DNA from: Nitrospirota bacterium
GTDB taxonomy: Bacteria; Nitrospirota_A; Leptospirillia; Leptospirillales; Leptospirillaceae
DNA: 14,494 nucleotides
Assembly: GCA_021795275.1 (NCBI GenBank)
Contig: JAJYPO010000046.1
Coordinates: 1 to 14,494 of the forward strand
Direction: 5' to 3'
Under the pieces are notes generated by a model, which did not search any database, was not told the DNA's origin, and worked only from the letters and a program-made list of their open reading frames with translations. Shown here piece after piece: positions 6,727-14,494 of this stretch; within the stretch, counting starts at the first letter, position 1; each line of letters begins with the position of its first letter. The position numbers and the translations under genes were made by a program.

Positions 6727-8691
6727 ATGAGCGAAGGCTTCGACAACGATGAAATGAAGGAGATTGTCCAGGATTTCTTGCAGGAGGCCTCGGAAATGCT
6801 CGAGGGGCTCGACAACTACTTCGTCCAGCTTGAGAACAATCCCGAGGACCGGACCCTTCTGAACGAGATATTCCGGACGGCGCACAGCATCAAGGGGTCG
6901 GCTGGCTTCATCGGACTGAACAGAATTGTCGAGGTCGCCCACCACGCGGAGAACGTCCTGAACCAGCTTCGTACGGGAAACATGCGCGCCGAGCCCGCCG
7001 TGATCGACATCATTCTGGAAGCGATGGACGCCCTCAAGGTTCTTGTCAACGAGGTCCGGACGGGCGAACAGGCCGATGTCGACATCGAAGGCATCAACAT
7101 GAAGCTCGACCTCCTCCTGCAATGGGGGGAGGATACCCACACGGAAATTTCCCCCGAACAGGAAGGGGCTTCCGACGGGGACATGGCGGCCGCGGTTCGG
7201 GAAGAGCAGGCGCTGGATCATCCGGAAGCTCCGCAAGGAGAAACGCCAACAGAAGCTCCCCCAGGTACGGCGCCTTCCGCTCCCGTCCCTCCCCCGTTGA
7301 CACCGCCTCCCCCGTCCGCCCCTCCCCCTGCCGCGGTCTCCACTCCCCAGGTCGTTCGTCCGGCCGCATCCCGGGAGGAGGCGGCAAATGCCGAGACGGC
7401 AGCCCAGAAGGGGGCGGAAGGGGGCCAGGGAGAGTCCGATCAGACGATCCGGGTCGAAATTGGCCGTCTCGATAGCGTGATGAATCTCGTGGGAGAGCTG
7501 GTCCTTGGCCGGAACCGCCTCGTGAAGCTTTCGGGGGATATCGACGGGATCACCGACTTCGAGCGGAGGATCAAGGAGGTCGCCGAAGCGATCTCCCAGC
7601 TGAACCGGGTGACGACCGATCTCCAGACCGCGGTGATCAAGACCCGTATGCAACCGATCAAGAAGGTCCTCGGCAAGTTCCCTCGCATGGTGCGGGATCT
7701 TTCCCGGAAGATGGGGAAGAGCATACGCCTCGAACTGGCCGGAGAAGAGACGGAGCTCGACAAGTCGGTCATCGAAGAGATCGGGGATCCCCTTGTCCAT
7801 ATCATCCGGAATTCCATCGACCACGGAATCGAGATGCCCGAAGACCGGGTGGTCCAGGGGAAGGATTCGGAGGGGGTCGTACGCATTTCGGCATACCAGG
7901 AAGGTAATTCGATCGTGATCGAGATCGCCGACGATGGCCGCGGGATCGATCCGGAAAAGATCCGGAGAAAGGCCGTCGAAAAGGGGGTCATCACCGAGGC
8001 CGACGCCCAGCGCCTGACCGATTCCGAGGCTGTCAACATCATTTTCATGCCCGGCTTCAGCACGGCGGAAAAGGTTACGGATGTTTCCGGCCGGGGGGTC
8101 GGGATGGACGTGGTCCGGACCAATATCAACAAGATCAACGGATCCGTGGATATCCAGACTCAGAAGGGAGCGGGATCGACCTTCGTCATCCGGCTTCCCC
8201 TGACGATCGCCATTATCCAGGCCCTCATGGTGTCCATCGGCGCCGAAACTTACGCGATCCCACTCGCCAGTGTTGTTGAAACGGTAAAAATAACCGAAAA
8301 GGATATCAAGACTCTTTCGGGAAGCGAGGTTCTGAACCTCCGACAGCAAGTTCTTCCCCTGATCCGGCTTCGGGACGAGTTCAAGGTTCCTCACGTGGGA
8401 GACGGGTCCGGCGTTCCCGAAGGCCAATATGTCGTGGTCGTCCAGGTTGGTTCGAAAAACCTGGGGTTGGTTGTCGACAGTCTCCCTTACCAGGAAGAGG
8501 TTGTCATCAAGTCGATGGGCCAGATCCTGTCGGGGATCCGTGGGCTGGCCGGCGCGACGATCACGGGAGACGGCCGGGTTGTCATCATCCTTGATGTCGG
8601 CGAAATTCTTCAGGATGTTTCATTGCGGACAAAAAAGAGAACGCCCTCCATCGACACGGTCTCTCCGGAGCGTCTGGAAGCCGGGGTCTAG
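6727..8691 (+). CDS. cheA: CheA, chemotaxis histidine kinase (no evident P2 domain)
   Basis: CheA autophosphorylates in response to receptor state and passes phosphate to CheY. Visible domains in the 654-residue protein: P1/Hpt at ~1-115 with phospho-histidine H53 in FRTAHSIKGSAGF; a Pro/Ala-rich linker at ~140-236; dimerisation domain from ~238 (IRVEIGRLDSVMNLVGELVL); ATPase with N-box HIIRNSIDHG (N362, H366), G1 DDGRGID (402-408), the stretch FMPGFSTAEKVTDVSGRGVGMDVV (441-463); then a CheW-like P5 domain from ~500. The space where the CheY-binding P2 domain normally lies holds only low-complexity sequence, so P2 seems to be missing. GGAGG at 6715-6719 precedes the ATG by 7 bases. Confidence 0.97.
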   Translation: MSEGFDNDEMKEIVQDFLQEASEMLEGLDNYFVQLENNPEDRTLLNEIFRTAHSIKGSAGFIGLNRIVEVAHHAENVLNQLRTGNMRAEPAVIDIILEAMDALKVLVNEVRTGEQADVDIEGINMKLDLLLQWGEDTHTEISPEQEGASDGDMAAAVREEQALDHPEAPQGETPTEAPPGTAPSAPVPPPLTPPPPSAPPPAAVSTPQVVRPAASREEAANAETAAQKGAEGGQGESDQTIRVEIGRLDSVMNLVGELVLGRNRLVKLSGDIDGITDFERRIKEVAEAISQLNRVTTDLQTAVIKTRMQPIKKVLGKFPRMVRDLSRKMGKSIRLELAGEETELDKSVIEEIGDPLVHIIRNSIDHGIEMPEDRVVQGKDSEGVVRISAYQEGNSIVIEIADDGRGIDPEKIRRKAVEKGVITEADAQRLTDSEAVNIIFMPGFSTAEKVTDVSGRGVGMDVVRTNINKINGSVDIQTQKGAGSTFVIRLPLTIAIIQALMVSIGAETYAIPLASVVETVKITEKDIKTLSGSEVLNLRQQVLPLIRLRDEFKVPHVGDGSGVPEGQYVVVVQVGSKNLGLVVDSLPYQEEVVIKSMGQILSGIRGLAGATITGDGRVVIILDVGEILQDVSLRTKKRTPSIDTVSPERLEAGV

Positions 8692-8738
8692 AGTCGGAGG
8701 AAAAGAGGTCTTAAGATCCCTTGACCCAAGGAGGAACG

Positions 8739-10433
8739 GTGAGCGGTCCCGAAAGGCGACAATCGGTCCGGATGAGACTCTCGGCGAAGATCGCCCTGTT
8801 TACGGCAGTGGCTCTTGTTCTGGTGCTTGGAGCCACCTATACGTTGTTTTACCGGTCGGCCAAATCCGACTTGGCCCGGATCGAGACAGGGAAGATGACG
8901 ATGATGGGCCATTCGATCGTCCGGGGTTTGGGAACCATCATGTACTCCATCAACGCCCCGGCCCTTTCCCAGAAGCTTGTGGCAGACCAGAAGACGTTGC
9001 CCGGGATCGTCAGAGTCCAGGTCCTCCGACCCGATGGCTCCCAGGCCTTCTATGACAATGCGGCCATCGAAAAGGTCAACTCCTGGCGCCATTACAAGGC
9101 CTATTCTCCGCGCGCCTTCCTCCTCCACCCGAAACATCCCGAAAGCGACCTTGCAGGGGATCCACGATTCGCGAGCGTCGTCAAATACGCGAAGTCGGAG
9201 ACATTCAAACAGGTCGTCGATGGAAGACCTGTTCTGACGAGACTTTTTCCGATTCGCTACGAAAAGAACTGCGCCCTCTGCCATGGATACGCCTCCAACG
9301 AGCCGGCACTCGGGGTCCTTCGGGTCAGCATGGAGCGGAGCTCTTTCGAGGGAGACCTGTCCCGGCTCAAGATTCAGGCGGCCGTCTACGCTCTGGCAAC
9401 GGTCGTGATCCTTCTCCTTCTTCTTGTCGTCCTGATCCGGATGATCGCCGTCCGTCCGCTGGGCGAACTCGTCACGGTTATCGGCAAGACCGCCGGCGGA
9501 GATCTGACCCAGCACATGGCGAGTTCGGCGGGGGATGAGGTGGGAGATCTGGTCAACCATTTCGGACGGATGGTCGACAACCTTCGCGAGCTGGTGAAAA
9601 AAGTGGCGAACGAGTCCGATATCGTGGGCCAGGGGTCCCGGAACATGATCGTCTCCCTCGAATCCATCCGGGGGAAATCCACCGCACAGATGCAACAAAT
9701 CGAAACAGCTAAGGCGGCCGTCGACGAACTGGGCCGATCCCTGGCCGACATCGCCAGGGTGACCCGGGCCGTCTCCGACATATCGGCCAGGGCGAGTCAG
9801 GAGGCCAACGCCGGGGGCGAGACAGTGACCGAGATGGTCCGCGAACTTTCCCGGATCGAAAAGGTCATTTCCGAGGCCGGAGAAAAGATCCTCGACCTGG
9901 GAAAACGGTCGGACCAGATTTCCCAGATCGTCAACATCATCAACGAGATCGCCGAGCAAACGAATCTCCTGGCCCTCAACGCCGCGATCGAGGCGGCCAG
10001 GGCCGGGGAGCAGGGTCGCGGGTTTGCGGTGGTCGCCGATGAAGTCCGCAAGCTGGCGGAACGCACGACACGCTCCACCCGGGAAATCTCCGAGACGATC
10101 TCCCAGCTTCAGGGGCTGACCGAGCAGTCGGTCAAGGTCATGGACCGGGGATCGAAGGAGATGAAGCTTCTGATCGGCGAGACCAAGAAGACTGCCGAGG
10201 TCTTTTCCCGGATCGTAGCCTCCTCTTCCGACGTCTCCGGCCGGGTGAACCAGATCGCAGAGACGACCGGACAGCAGACTCAGGCCATCGGGCGTGTCGG
10301 ACAGGTCGTCGACCAGACGGCCCGTGATGCGCGCGAAACGGTTGAAAATGTTTCCGGGGCGGTTCTTGCCGGGGAGGGACTCCAGAAGCAGATGGAGGAG
10401 CTCAACGACTACCTTTCCCGGTTCAAGGTCTGA
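8739..10433 (+). CDS. Methyl-accepting chemotaxis protein with periplasmic CxxCH (c-heme) motif
   Basis: A transmembrane chemoreceptor that signals to CheA through CheW. The start chosen is GTG 8739, preceded by AAGGAGG (8728-8734), giving 564 residues; an in-frame TTG at 8721 lies upstream of that ribosome binding site. The order is a short basic N-terminus; TM1 at ~17-37; a periplasmic domain to ~210; TM2 at ~214-236; HAMP ([19 protein letters not shown]); and a signalling coiled coil with the tip [22 protein letters not shown] at 403-424. The periplasmic domain contains C178-A-L-C-H182, a c-type heme attachment motif, followed by ALGVLRVSM. This layout resembles heme-bearing chemoreceptor sensors such as those described in Geobacter and DUF3365-like sensors. 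No C-terminal CheR-tethering pentapeptide is present. Heme binding is inferred from the motif. Confidence 0.93.
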   Translation: MSGPERRQSVRMRLSAKIALFTAVALVLVLGATYTLFYRSAKSDLARIETGKMTMMGHSIVRGLGTIMYSINAPALSQKLVADQKTLPGIVRVQVLRPDGSQAFYDNAAIEKVNSWRHYKAYSPRAFLLHPKHPESDLAGDPRFASVVKYAKSETFKQVVDGRPVLTRLFPIRYEKNCALCHGYASNEPALGVLRVSMERSSFEGDLSRLKIQAAVYALATVVILLLLLVVLIRMIAVRPLGELVTVIGKTAGGDLTQHMASSAGDEVGDLVNHFGRMVDNLRELVKKVANESDIVGQGSRNMIVSLESIRGKSTAQMQQIETAKAAVDELGRSLADIARVTRAVSDISARASQEANAGGETVTEMVRELSRIEKVISEAGEKILDLGKRSDQISQIVNIINEIAEQTNLLALNAAIEAARAGEQGRGFAVVADEVRKLAERTTRSTREISETISQLQGLTEQSVKVMDRGSKEMKLLIGETKKTAEVFSRIVASSSDVSGRVNQIAETTGQQTQAIGRVGQVVDQTARDARETVENVSGAVLAGEGLQKQMEELNDYLSRFKV

Positions 10434-10469
10434 GAGGACCCGTTTGTTCACCACACCAGGAGTATGCTG

Positions 10470-11027
10470 ATGGAAAGTTCAGGGATGGCGATAGCGCCGC
10501 TCGGCAAGCAGGAAGAGATGACCCGGGAGTTGTCCCGTGAGATGTCCGAGGTTCCGGGGGGCGTGGATTTCGGGGAGGGGGTCCTCCAGCTCGTGAGTTT
10601 CCGGCTGGGGGAGGAGGAGTATGCCCTCGACGTGATGAACGTCCATGAGATCAACCGCATCTCGGATGTGACGCGTGTTCCCAAGGCGCCCTATTTCGTG
10701 GAAGGGGTGATGAATCTGAGGGGCAAGATCCTTCCGGTGATCAATCTCCGGAAACGGTTCGGCTTTCCTCCACCCACCACCGATGTTGAGGAGGCGCGGA
10801 CCATCGTTGTCTTTCACGAGGGAATGATGGTTGGCCTGGCGGTGGACCAGGTCTACCAGGTGATCCGGATCGGCCGCGAGAAGATCGAGAACAACGAGGG
10901 GATCGGCCTGGGGAACGTCCTTGATGCAGTCATGGCCGGAGTGGCGCATCTCGGAGAGAGTCTGGTGGTGCTCCTCGATCTTCCCAAGCTTCTGGAGGCG
11001 ATCCAGAAGGACGCCGGAAGACGCTGA
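10470..11027 (+). CDS. cheW: CheW, receptor-kinase coupling protein
   Basis: CheW bridges chemoreceptors and CheA in the signalling array. The CheW fold covers ~35-180, with LVSFRLGEEEYALDVMNVHEI near the start, then VPKAPYFVEGVMNLRGKILPVINLRKRFG and the closing VVLLDLPKLL. About 33 residues precede the conserved domain and look flexible, which is longer than in most minimal CheW proteins. Two ATGs are possible, at 10464 and 10470. The second is preferred because CAGGAG (10457-10462) then lies 7 bases away instead of 1. The gene lies between the MCP and motA, so this operon encodes a receptor, coupler, kinase and regulator together. Confidence 0.95.
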   Translation: MESSGMAIAPLGKQEEMTRELSREMSEVPGGVDFGEGVLQLVSFRLGEEEYALDVMNVHEINRISDVTRVPKAPYFVEGVMNLRGKILPVINLRKRFGFPPPTTDVEEARTIVVFHEGMMVGLAVDQVYQVIRIGREKIENNEGIGLGNVLDAVMAGVAHLGESLVVLLDLPKLLEAIQKDAGRR

Positions 11028-11059
11028 TCCAATAATCGTCCGATCTTCGGGGGAGCTGC

Positions 11060-11854
11060 ATGGATATTACGACGATCCTCGGACTGATCCTGGGGCTGGG
11101 GGGCATTCTCATGGGTGCCACACTGGAAGGACTTCCCCTGTCGACGATCATTCAGCCTACGGCGGCGATGATCGTCTTCGGCGGAACTTTCGGGGCGACC
11201 CTGCTCCAGTTTCCCCTGGAGTTTGTCCTGAATGCCTTGAAGCTCATTCCGAGAATTCTGGTCTCGAAGGGAGGAGATCCGGGTCCCGTGATCCGCAAGA
11301 TCCAGGACCTCTCCAAGACGAGCCGGAAGGAAGGGCTCCTGAAGCTCGAAGCCCATCTCGAGGATCCGGAGATCAAGGCGGACCCCTTCTTCGCCCGGGG
11401 GGTCCGGATGGTGATGGACGGAACCGAAATCACCAAGGTCCGGGAGGCCCTCGAGGTCGAGGCCCACTATATCGAGGAGGAGGAAGGGGTCGCCTTCAAG
11501 GTCTTTGAGTCGGCCGGCGGCTACGCTCCCACCATCGGAATTCTCGGAGCCGTTCTGGGTCTCATCCATGTCATGAGCAACATGGGCGATCCCGCCAAGC
11601 TTGCCGAAGGGATCGCGGTGGCCTTCGTTGCCACGGTATACGGAGTGGGGTCGGCCAACCTGGTCTATCTTCCCATCGGCGGCAAGCTCAAGCTAAAGGC
11701 CCGGACCGAGGGGAAGATCCGGGAGATCATCGTGGACGGTCTCGTGGGGATCGGCCAGGGGGAAAACCCCGGCATGATCGAGGAGCGCCTGCTGGGCTTT
11801 CTGAACGAGGCCGAGCGGGTCAAGTACGATCAGACCTACCGCAAGGGCAAGTAG
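11060..11854 (+). CDS. motA: MotA, flagellar stator subunit
   Basis: MotA forms the stator ion channel with MotB and pushes on FliG. The 264-residue protein has four hydrophobic segments (about 2-20, 33-52, 153-172, 184-206) and a large cytoplasmic loop between the second and third. That loop contains the torque-relevant basic/acidic stretch RMVMDGTE from R116. The essential prolines appear as P157 in GGYAPTIGILGAVLGL and P205 in NLVYLPIGGKL. TM3 reads GAVLGL, with alanine where sodium-type PomA/MotP proteins have threonine, so a proton-driven stator is inferred. GGGGGAG at 11048-11054 sets the ATG. motB follows after 27 bases, so the stator pair is co-transcribed. Confidence 0.95.
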   Translation: MDITTILGLILGLGGILMGATLEGLPLSTIIQPTAAMIVFGGTFGATLLQFPLEFVLNALKLIPRILVSKGGDPGPVIRKIQDLSKTSRKEGLLKLEAHLEDPEIKADPFFARGVRMVMDGTEITKVREALEVEAHYIEEEEGVAFKVFESAGGYAPTIGILGAVLGLIHVMSNMGDPAKLAEGIAVAFVATVYGVGSANLVYLPIGGKLKLKARTEGKIREIIVDGLVGIGQGENPGMIEERLLGFLNEAERVKYDQTYRKGK

Positions 11855-11881
11855 CCGACGGGGGCGTGAGGGGAGAGCGTC

Positions 11882-12706
11882 ATGGCCAAGAAGGCCAAGC
11901 ACGAGGAGCATGAAAACCTCGAACGGTGGCTGGTCTCCTACGCCGACTTTATCACACTCCTGTTCACCTTCTTCGTGATGATGTACGCCATCTCGGCGGT
12001 CAACACCGGAAAATACAAGGTCCTCTCCAACGCCATCGTGGCCACCTTCAACCATCAAACGGTCCAGCAACATATGCACATCCTCATTCCCCACAGCCGG
12101 AGCCAGCCCGGAAAGGCCTCGCCCCAGGTGAAGACGGTCCTTCTCCGGGCCATGCAGCTGATCCAGGAGCGTTCCTCCTCCCATGGGGCGATGAAGGTCG
12201 TCCAGACCAGCCAGGGAATCCGGATCCGGATCCAGGCGGCTTTCCTGTTTCGCTCCGGCCACGCCGCCGTCCGCAAGGCGGCCATTCCGACGCTCCGGCA
12301 CATCGCTGGTATTCTGGCTCGGACCAAAAGGCCGATCCGGGTCGAGGGTCACACCGACAATGTTCCCATACACGGCCGTTACAAGAATAACTGGGCCCTG
12401 TCCACCATGAGGGCTGTCAATGTTCTGACGGAACTGATCGCCCTGGGGCCGATCGATCCCCATCAGTCCAGCGCCGCCGGGTATAGCCAGTACCGGCCAC
12501 TGGTCCCGAACGACTCCGATGCCGACCGCCAGAAAAACAGAAGGGTCGAGATCGTGATTCTCAAGGGGGGCGAGGGGACATTGCCCTCTCCCTCCCTCAT
12601 CGAAGGGGCGGGAGCGGCCTCCGGCACGGAAGGGACTTCCGGAGGCCCCGCACTTCCGGCCCCGGCCCCCCCGGCCTCGACCGATCTTCCCGCTCCGAGG
12701 ATCTGA
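11882..12706 (+). CDS. motB: MotB, flagellar stator subunit with peptidoglycan-binding domain
   Basis: MotB anchors the stator to peptidoglycan and supplies the ion-carrying aspartate. The 274-residue protein has a short charged N-terminus, then one membrane helix at ~17-42 (LVSYADFITLLFTFFVMMYA), with D22 as the proton-binding residue. A plug/linker region follows. The OmpA-like domain from ~118 to 227 has VEGHTDNVPIHG at 154-165 and NNWALSTMRA at 169-178, ending RQKNRRVEIVIL. The last ~45 residues are a Gly/Ala/Pro-rich tail with no domain, an extension beyond the usual MotB end. GGGGAGAG upstream supports the ATG at 11882. The next gene starts 11 bases after the stop. Confidence 0.95.
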   Translation: MAKKAKHEEHENLERWLVSYADFITLLFTFFVMMYAISAVNTGKYKVLSNAIVATFNHQTVQQHMHILIPHSRSQPGKASPQVKTVLLRAMQLIQERSSSHGAMKVVQTSQGIRIRIQAAFLFRSGHAAVRKAAIPTLRHIAGILARTKRPIRVEGHTDNVPIHGRYKNNWALSTMRAVNVLTELIALGPIDPHQSSAAGYSQYRPLVPNDSDADRQKNRRVEIVILKGGEGTLPSPSLIEGAGAASGTEGTSGGPALPAPAPPASTDLPAPRI

Positions 12707-12717
12707 AGGAAGGCCCT

Positions 12718-13059
12718 ATGGGAATCTTGCCTGTTGTGGGTCTCGAGCAGGTCATCGCCCAGTCCCCCGCACTGATGGGGGAGCGGGTCCGGGAGCAGAA
12801 AAAAGAGGAGGGGGTCCCCGAGGGAGCCCGACAGACGGTGACGGCGGATGAGCCGGTCCCGCCTCCGGCCACCGGGGTGGACCCCGTTCGCCCGGTCATG
12901 CCGGGAGACTCTCCGGAGGAGGGGCTGGAGAAAGAGGGAAAATCGGAGTATCCTCCGGGAAGGAAGCGGGGAAAGCGAGAGAGCTCCCCCAAGTCCGCCG
13001 GAGGGTCGAAAAGCTCCGGTGACGGATCCCGGGGACACCGCCTGGATATCGAAGCCTGA
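12718..13059 (+). CDS. Small hydrophilic protein of unknown function, after motB
   Basis: Not recognised. The 113-residue product starts with a possible short amphipathic segment (MGILPVVGLEQVIAQSPALM) and continues as a charged, Pro/Gly/Ser/Lys-rich chain that looks largely disordered. There is no signal peptide or membrane helix. GAAGGAAGG (12705-12713) lies 4 bases before the ATG and overlaps the motB stop, and the next gene follows after 18 bases, so it sits inside the operon as a translated gene. Codon choice resembles its neighbours. Its position suggests a flagellar or motor accessory role, but only by context. It could also be a rapidly evolving spacer protein. Confidence 0.65.
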   Translation: MGILPVVGLEQVIAQSPALMGERVREQKKEEGVPEGARQTVTADEPVPPPATGVDPVRPVMPGDSPEEGLEKEGKSEYPPGRKRGKRESSPKSAGGSKSSGDGSRGHRLDIEA

Positions 13060-13077
13060 GACTCTGGAGCCACCTGA

Positions 13078-13653
13078 ATGCCCTGGGCACGATTCGAAAT
13101 CATTTCGGGACTTGTCGATGTCCTGCTGATCCTCAGCGTTGTCGTTCTGTTGGTTCGTGTCAGGATCCTCAGGCGATCCTTCAAGCGCTTGAGAAGCCGC
13201 AACCCCGACCCTGAAGCATTTACCACTGTCGTGCCTGCCGACTTTTCCAGAGAGGATAAGCCTCCCGTGAACACTCGAAATGAGGCCAGGGAAGATCTTG
13301 CCCGGGAGCAACGACTCGAGGGCCTCATTCGGGAGGCCGAAGGGATTCGTTCCGAATTGTCCATTCTCTTTTACGATGTCCAGCGGTTTCTCGATGACAT
13401 CACGCCTTCCGGTCAGGGCAGGGGGCAGAATATTCCGGATGGTGGAGAAGAGACCGGAAGAATGTACCCTTTGCCGGAGGATGAGGAGGTTCTCCCCTCC
13501 AAAGAAGCCCCTCAACGCGAGGAGTCGATGAAGGAGACCGTTCTCCGACTTTCCCGTGAAGGACGCTCCATTCCGGAAATCGCCTCCGCTGTCGGCCGTG
13601 CAGAGGGCGAAGTGGCTTTTCTTCTGTCCATGGAGAAGGTCGGCCGCTCCTAG
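13078..13653 (+). CDS. Membrane-anchored coiled-coil protein with C-terminal HTH, SwrB/DUF2802-like
   Basis: The 191-residue product has one N-terminal membrane helix at ~8-28 (ISGLVDVLLILSVVVLLVRV), a basic stop-transfer stretch (RILRRSFKRLRSR), a charged helical region with coiled-coil potential at ~68-108, a loose linker, and a C-terminal helix-turn-helix-like unit at ~149-185 (ETVLRLSREGRSIPEIASAV, then EGEVAFLLSMEK). This layout matches short proteins in flagellar loci grouped as DUF2802/DUF6115, and Bacillus SwrB, which promotes flagellar export-apparatus assembly. The resemblance is by architecture and the C-terminal pattern, recalled rather than searched. TGGAG (13065-13069) lies 8 bases before the ATG. 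The HTH may serve protein contacts rather than DNA binding, since the protein is membrane-tethered. Confidence 0.75.
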   Translation: MPWARFEIISGLVDVLLILSVVVLLVRVRILRRSFKRLRSRNPDPEAFTTVVPADFSREDKPPVNTRNEAREDLAREQRLEGLIREAEGIRSELSILFYDVQRFLDDITPSGQGRGQNIPDGGEETGRMYPLPEDEEVLPSKEAPQREESMKETVLRLSREGRSIPEIASAVGRAEGEVAFLLSMEKVGRS

Positions 13654-13709
13654 GAGCATGGTTTTTATCCCCGCATAGGCCGGAAATCGACGAGGGGGAG
13701 GGCTTCGGG

Positions 13710-14494
13710 ATGGAACCCGTTGGACAAAAGCCGCGGTTCGAGGGATTCACTCCCTCGGAGAATGGAATCCCCTACGAGTTTCTGTTAAAGCTCCTTGACC
13801 TTTCCCGGAGCGAGATCCCCGGTCTGAAAATCACGCTCGCCCTTCCCGCTGCCCTGCTCTCCAGGGCTCTCGGATCAGCTCCCGCACTTCCCGTCCGGTT
13901 TGTCCTGGGGACAACCCCGCTCAGGACGGCGATGGAGCGGCTTCTGGGGGAATCCCTTCCCGGATCGGTGACCCTTGAGGTGGAGCGGGATGGGTCCCGA
14001 CTCCTCTGGAATTTCCGCGGAAAAGAGCGAACCGTGCTCCTCTCTTCGCCTCTTCTTCACTCCCGTCCTTCGGTCCTTTTTCTCGAAGATCCGGGACCGG
14101 CACCTCAGTCGGGTGACCCCTCCGCCAGGACGGGGGCCCTCCTCCCCGCACGAAGCTTTCTGGCGTTCTCGCCGCCCAGGCCAGATGATCCGGTGGTCCG
14201 GACGGGGGGAGCACTCGCCGTTTCCGGTGCCGCCGCCCTTTCTTCGGCGGGGCCGGTGGCAGTGTGGCCCGCCTTTTTTCCGGGCCGGACGATCGCACTC
14301 ACCGTTCGTTGGGTCCCGGAGGAGGGGCAGGGAGAAGAGGGATCCACCGGTCGCTCCCGGGGAGAGGTGGCTTTCACTCTCGAAATCCCCTGGGTGAAGG
14401 GACGCGAAGACCGTTCCCCCGAGAAAATTCTTCTGACTGGATTGTGGGGAAAGGACGGAATCACACTCCAGGGACGCAATCTCCCGGAGGATTT
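13710..14494 (+). CDS. Large open frame cut by the window edge; possible FliK-like hook-length protein
   Basis: Read from the ATG at 13710, the frame stays open for 261 codons to the window's last base with no stop, so the 3' end is missing. GGGGGAGGG (13694-13702) lies 7 bases upstream and supports the start. The product begins MEPVGQKPRFEGFTPSENG, has no signal peptide, and is rich in Pro, Gly, Arg and Leu in its middle. Near the visible end come WPAFFPGRTIALTVRWVPEE and, after a charged insert, EVAFTLEIPWVKG and KILLTGLWGKDGITLQGR. These alternating strands recall the C-terminal domain of FliK-type hook-length control proteins, which limit hook length by interacting with FlhB. That identification is weak; the coding status is firm because codon use matches the neighbours. 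Confidence 0.75.
   Translation, partial: MEPVGQKPRFEGFTPSENGIPYEFLLKLLDLSRSEIPGLKITLALPAALLSRALGSAPALPVRFVLGTTPLRTAMERLLGESLPGSVTLEVERDGSRLLWNFRGKERTVLLSSPLLHSRPSVLFLEDPGPAPQSGDPSARTGALLPARSFLAFSPPRPDDPVVRTGGALAVSGAAALSSAGPVAVWPAFFPGRTIALTVRWVPEEGQGEEGSTGRSRGEVAFTLEIPWVKGREDRSPEKILLTGLWGKDGITLQGRNLPED

Noticed and set aside
6619..8427. A 602-codon open frame on the minus strand opposite cheA, and similar long minus-strand frames opposite the MCP (8688-10454), motB and the following genes (12463-13659) and flhA (1344-2297).
   Set aside because: These are mirror frames produced by GC-rich codon bias of the real genes. Their products are rich in Arg, Asp, Gly, His and Pro with no family pattern, while the plus strand carries clear conserved domains.

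Overview
This window is a compact, all-plus-strand flagellar and chemotaxis cluster from a GC-rich (about 60%, estimated by eye) Gram-negative bacterium. Thirteen complete genes and one gene cut by the right edge cover almost the whole window. The order is flhB-flhA-flhF-flhG-fliA-cheY-cheA-mcp-cheW-motA-motB, then three less recognisable genes. flhF and flhG suggest polar flagella. A lineage near Nitrospirota (Leptospirillum-like) is a guess from style and gene order, not something the sequence proves.

Layout. (1) 24-5256: export-gate proteins FlhB and FlhA, then the FlhF/FlhG pair that sets flagellar position and number. Genes abut or overlap by a few bases, which implies one transcript with translational coupling. 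(2) 5257-5384: an AT-rich 128-base gap, unlike everything around it, with the best sigma70-type promoter in the window and helically phased TTGTGAA repeats, in front of fliA (sigma28). (3) 6117-6304: a 188-base gap with a sigma28-like -10 element and a strong 10-bp stem-loop. It precedes the chemotaxis and stator genes cheY, cheA, an MCP, cheW, motA and motB. (4) 12718-14494: a small hydrophilic unknown protein, a membrane-anchored coiled-coil protein with a SwrB/DUF2802-like C-terminal helix-turn-helix, and a large open frame that runs off the right end and may be a FliK-like hook-length protein.

How it works together. FlhA/FlhB export flagellar subunits, FlhF/FlhG place the organelle, and FliA probably turns on the late block just downstream. 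In that block the MCP senses a periplasmic signal and drives CheA through CheW. CheY-P reaches the motor, and MotA/MotB power rotation, probably with protons. cheR, cheB and cheZ/cheC-type genes are not in the window.

Most notable points: the MCP's periplasmic domain carries a CxxCH c-type heme motif, suggesting a redox or gas sensor hard-wired into the core che operon; CheA appears to lack the P2 CheY-docking domain; flhA contains a 9-G tract that could slip; the fliA-cheY leader can form competing hairpins; and a 261-codon open frame at the right edge has no stop inside the window.
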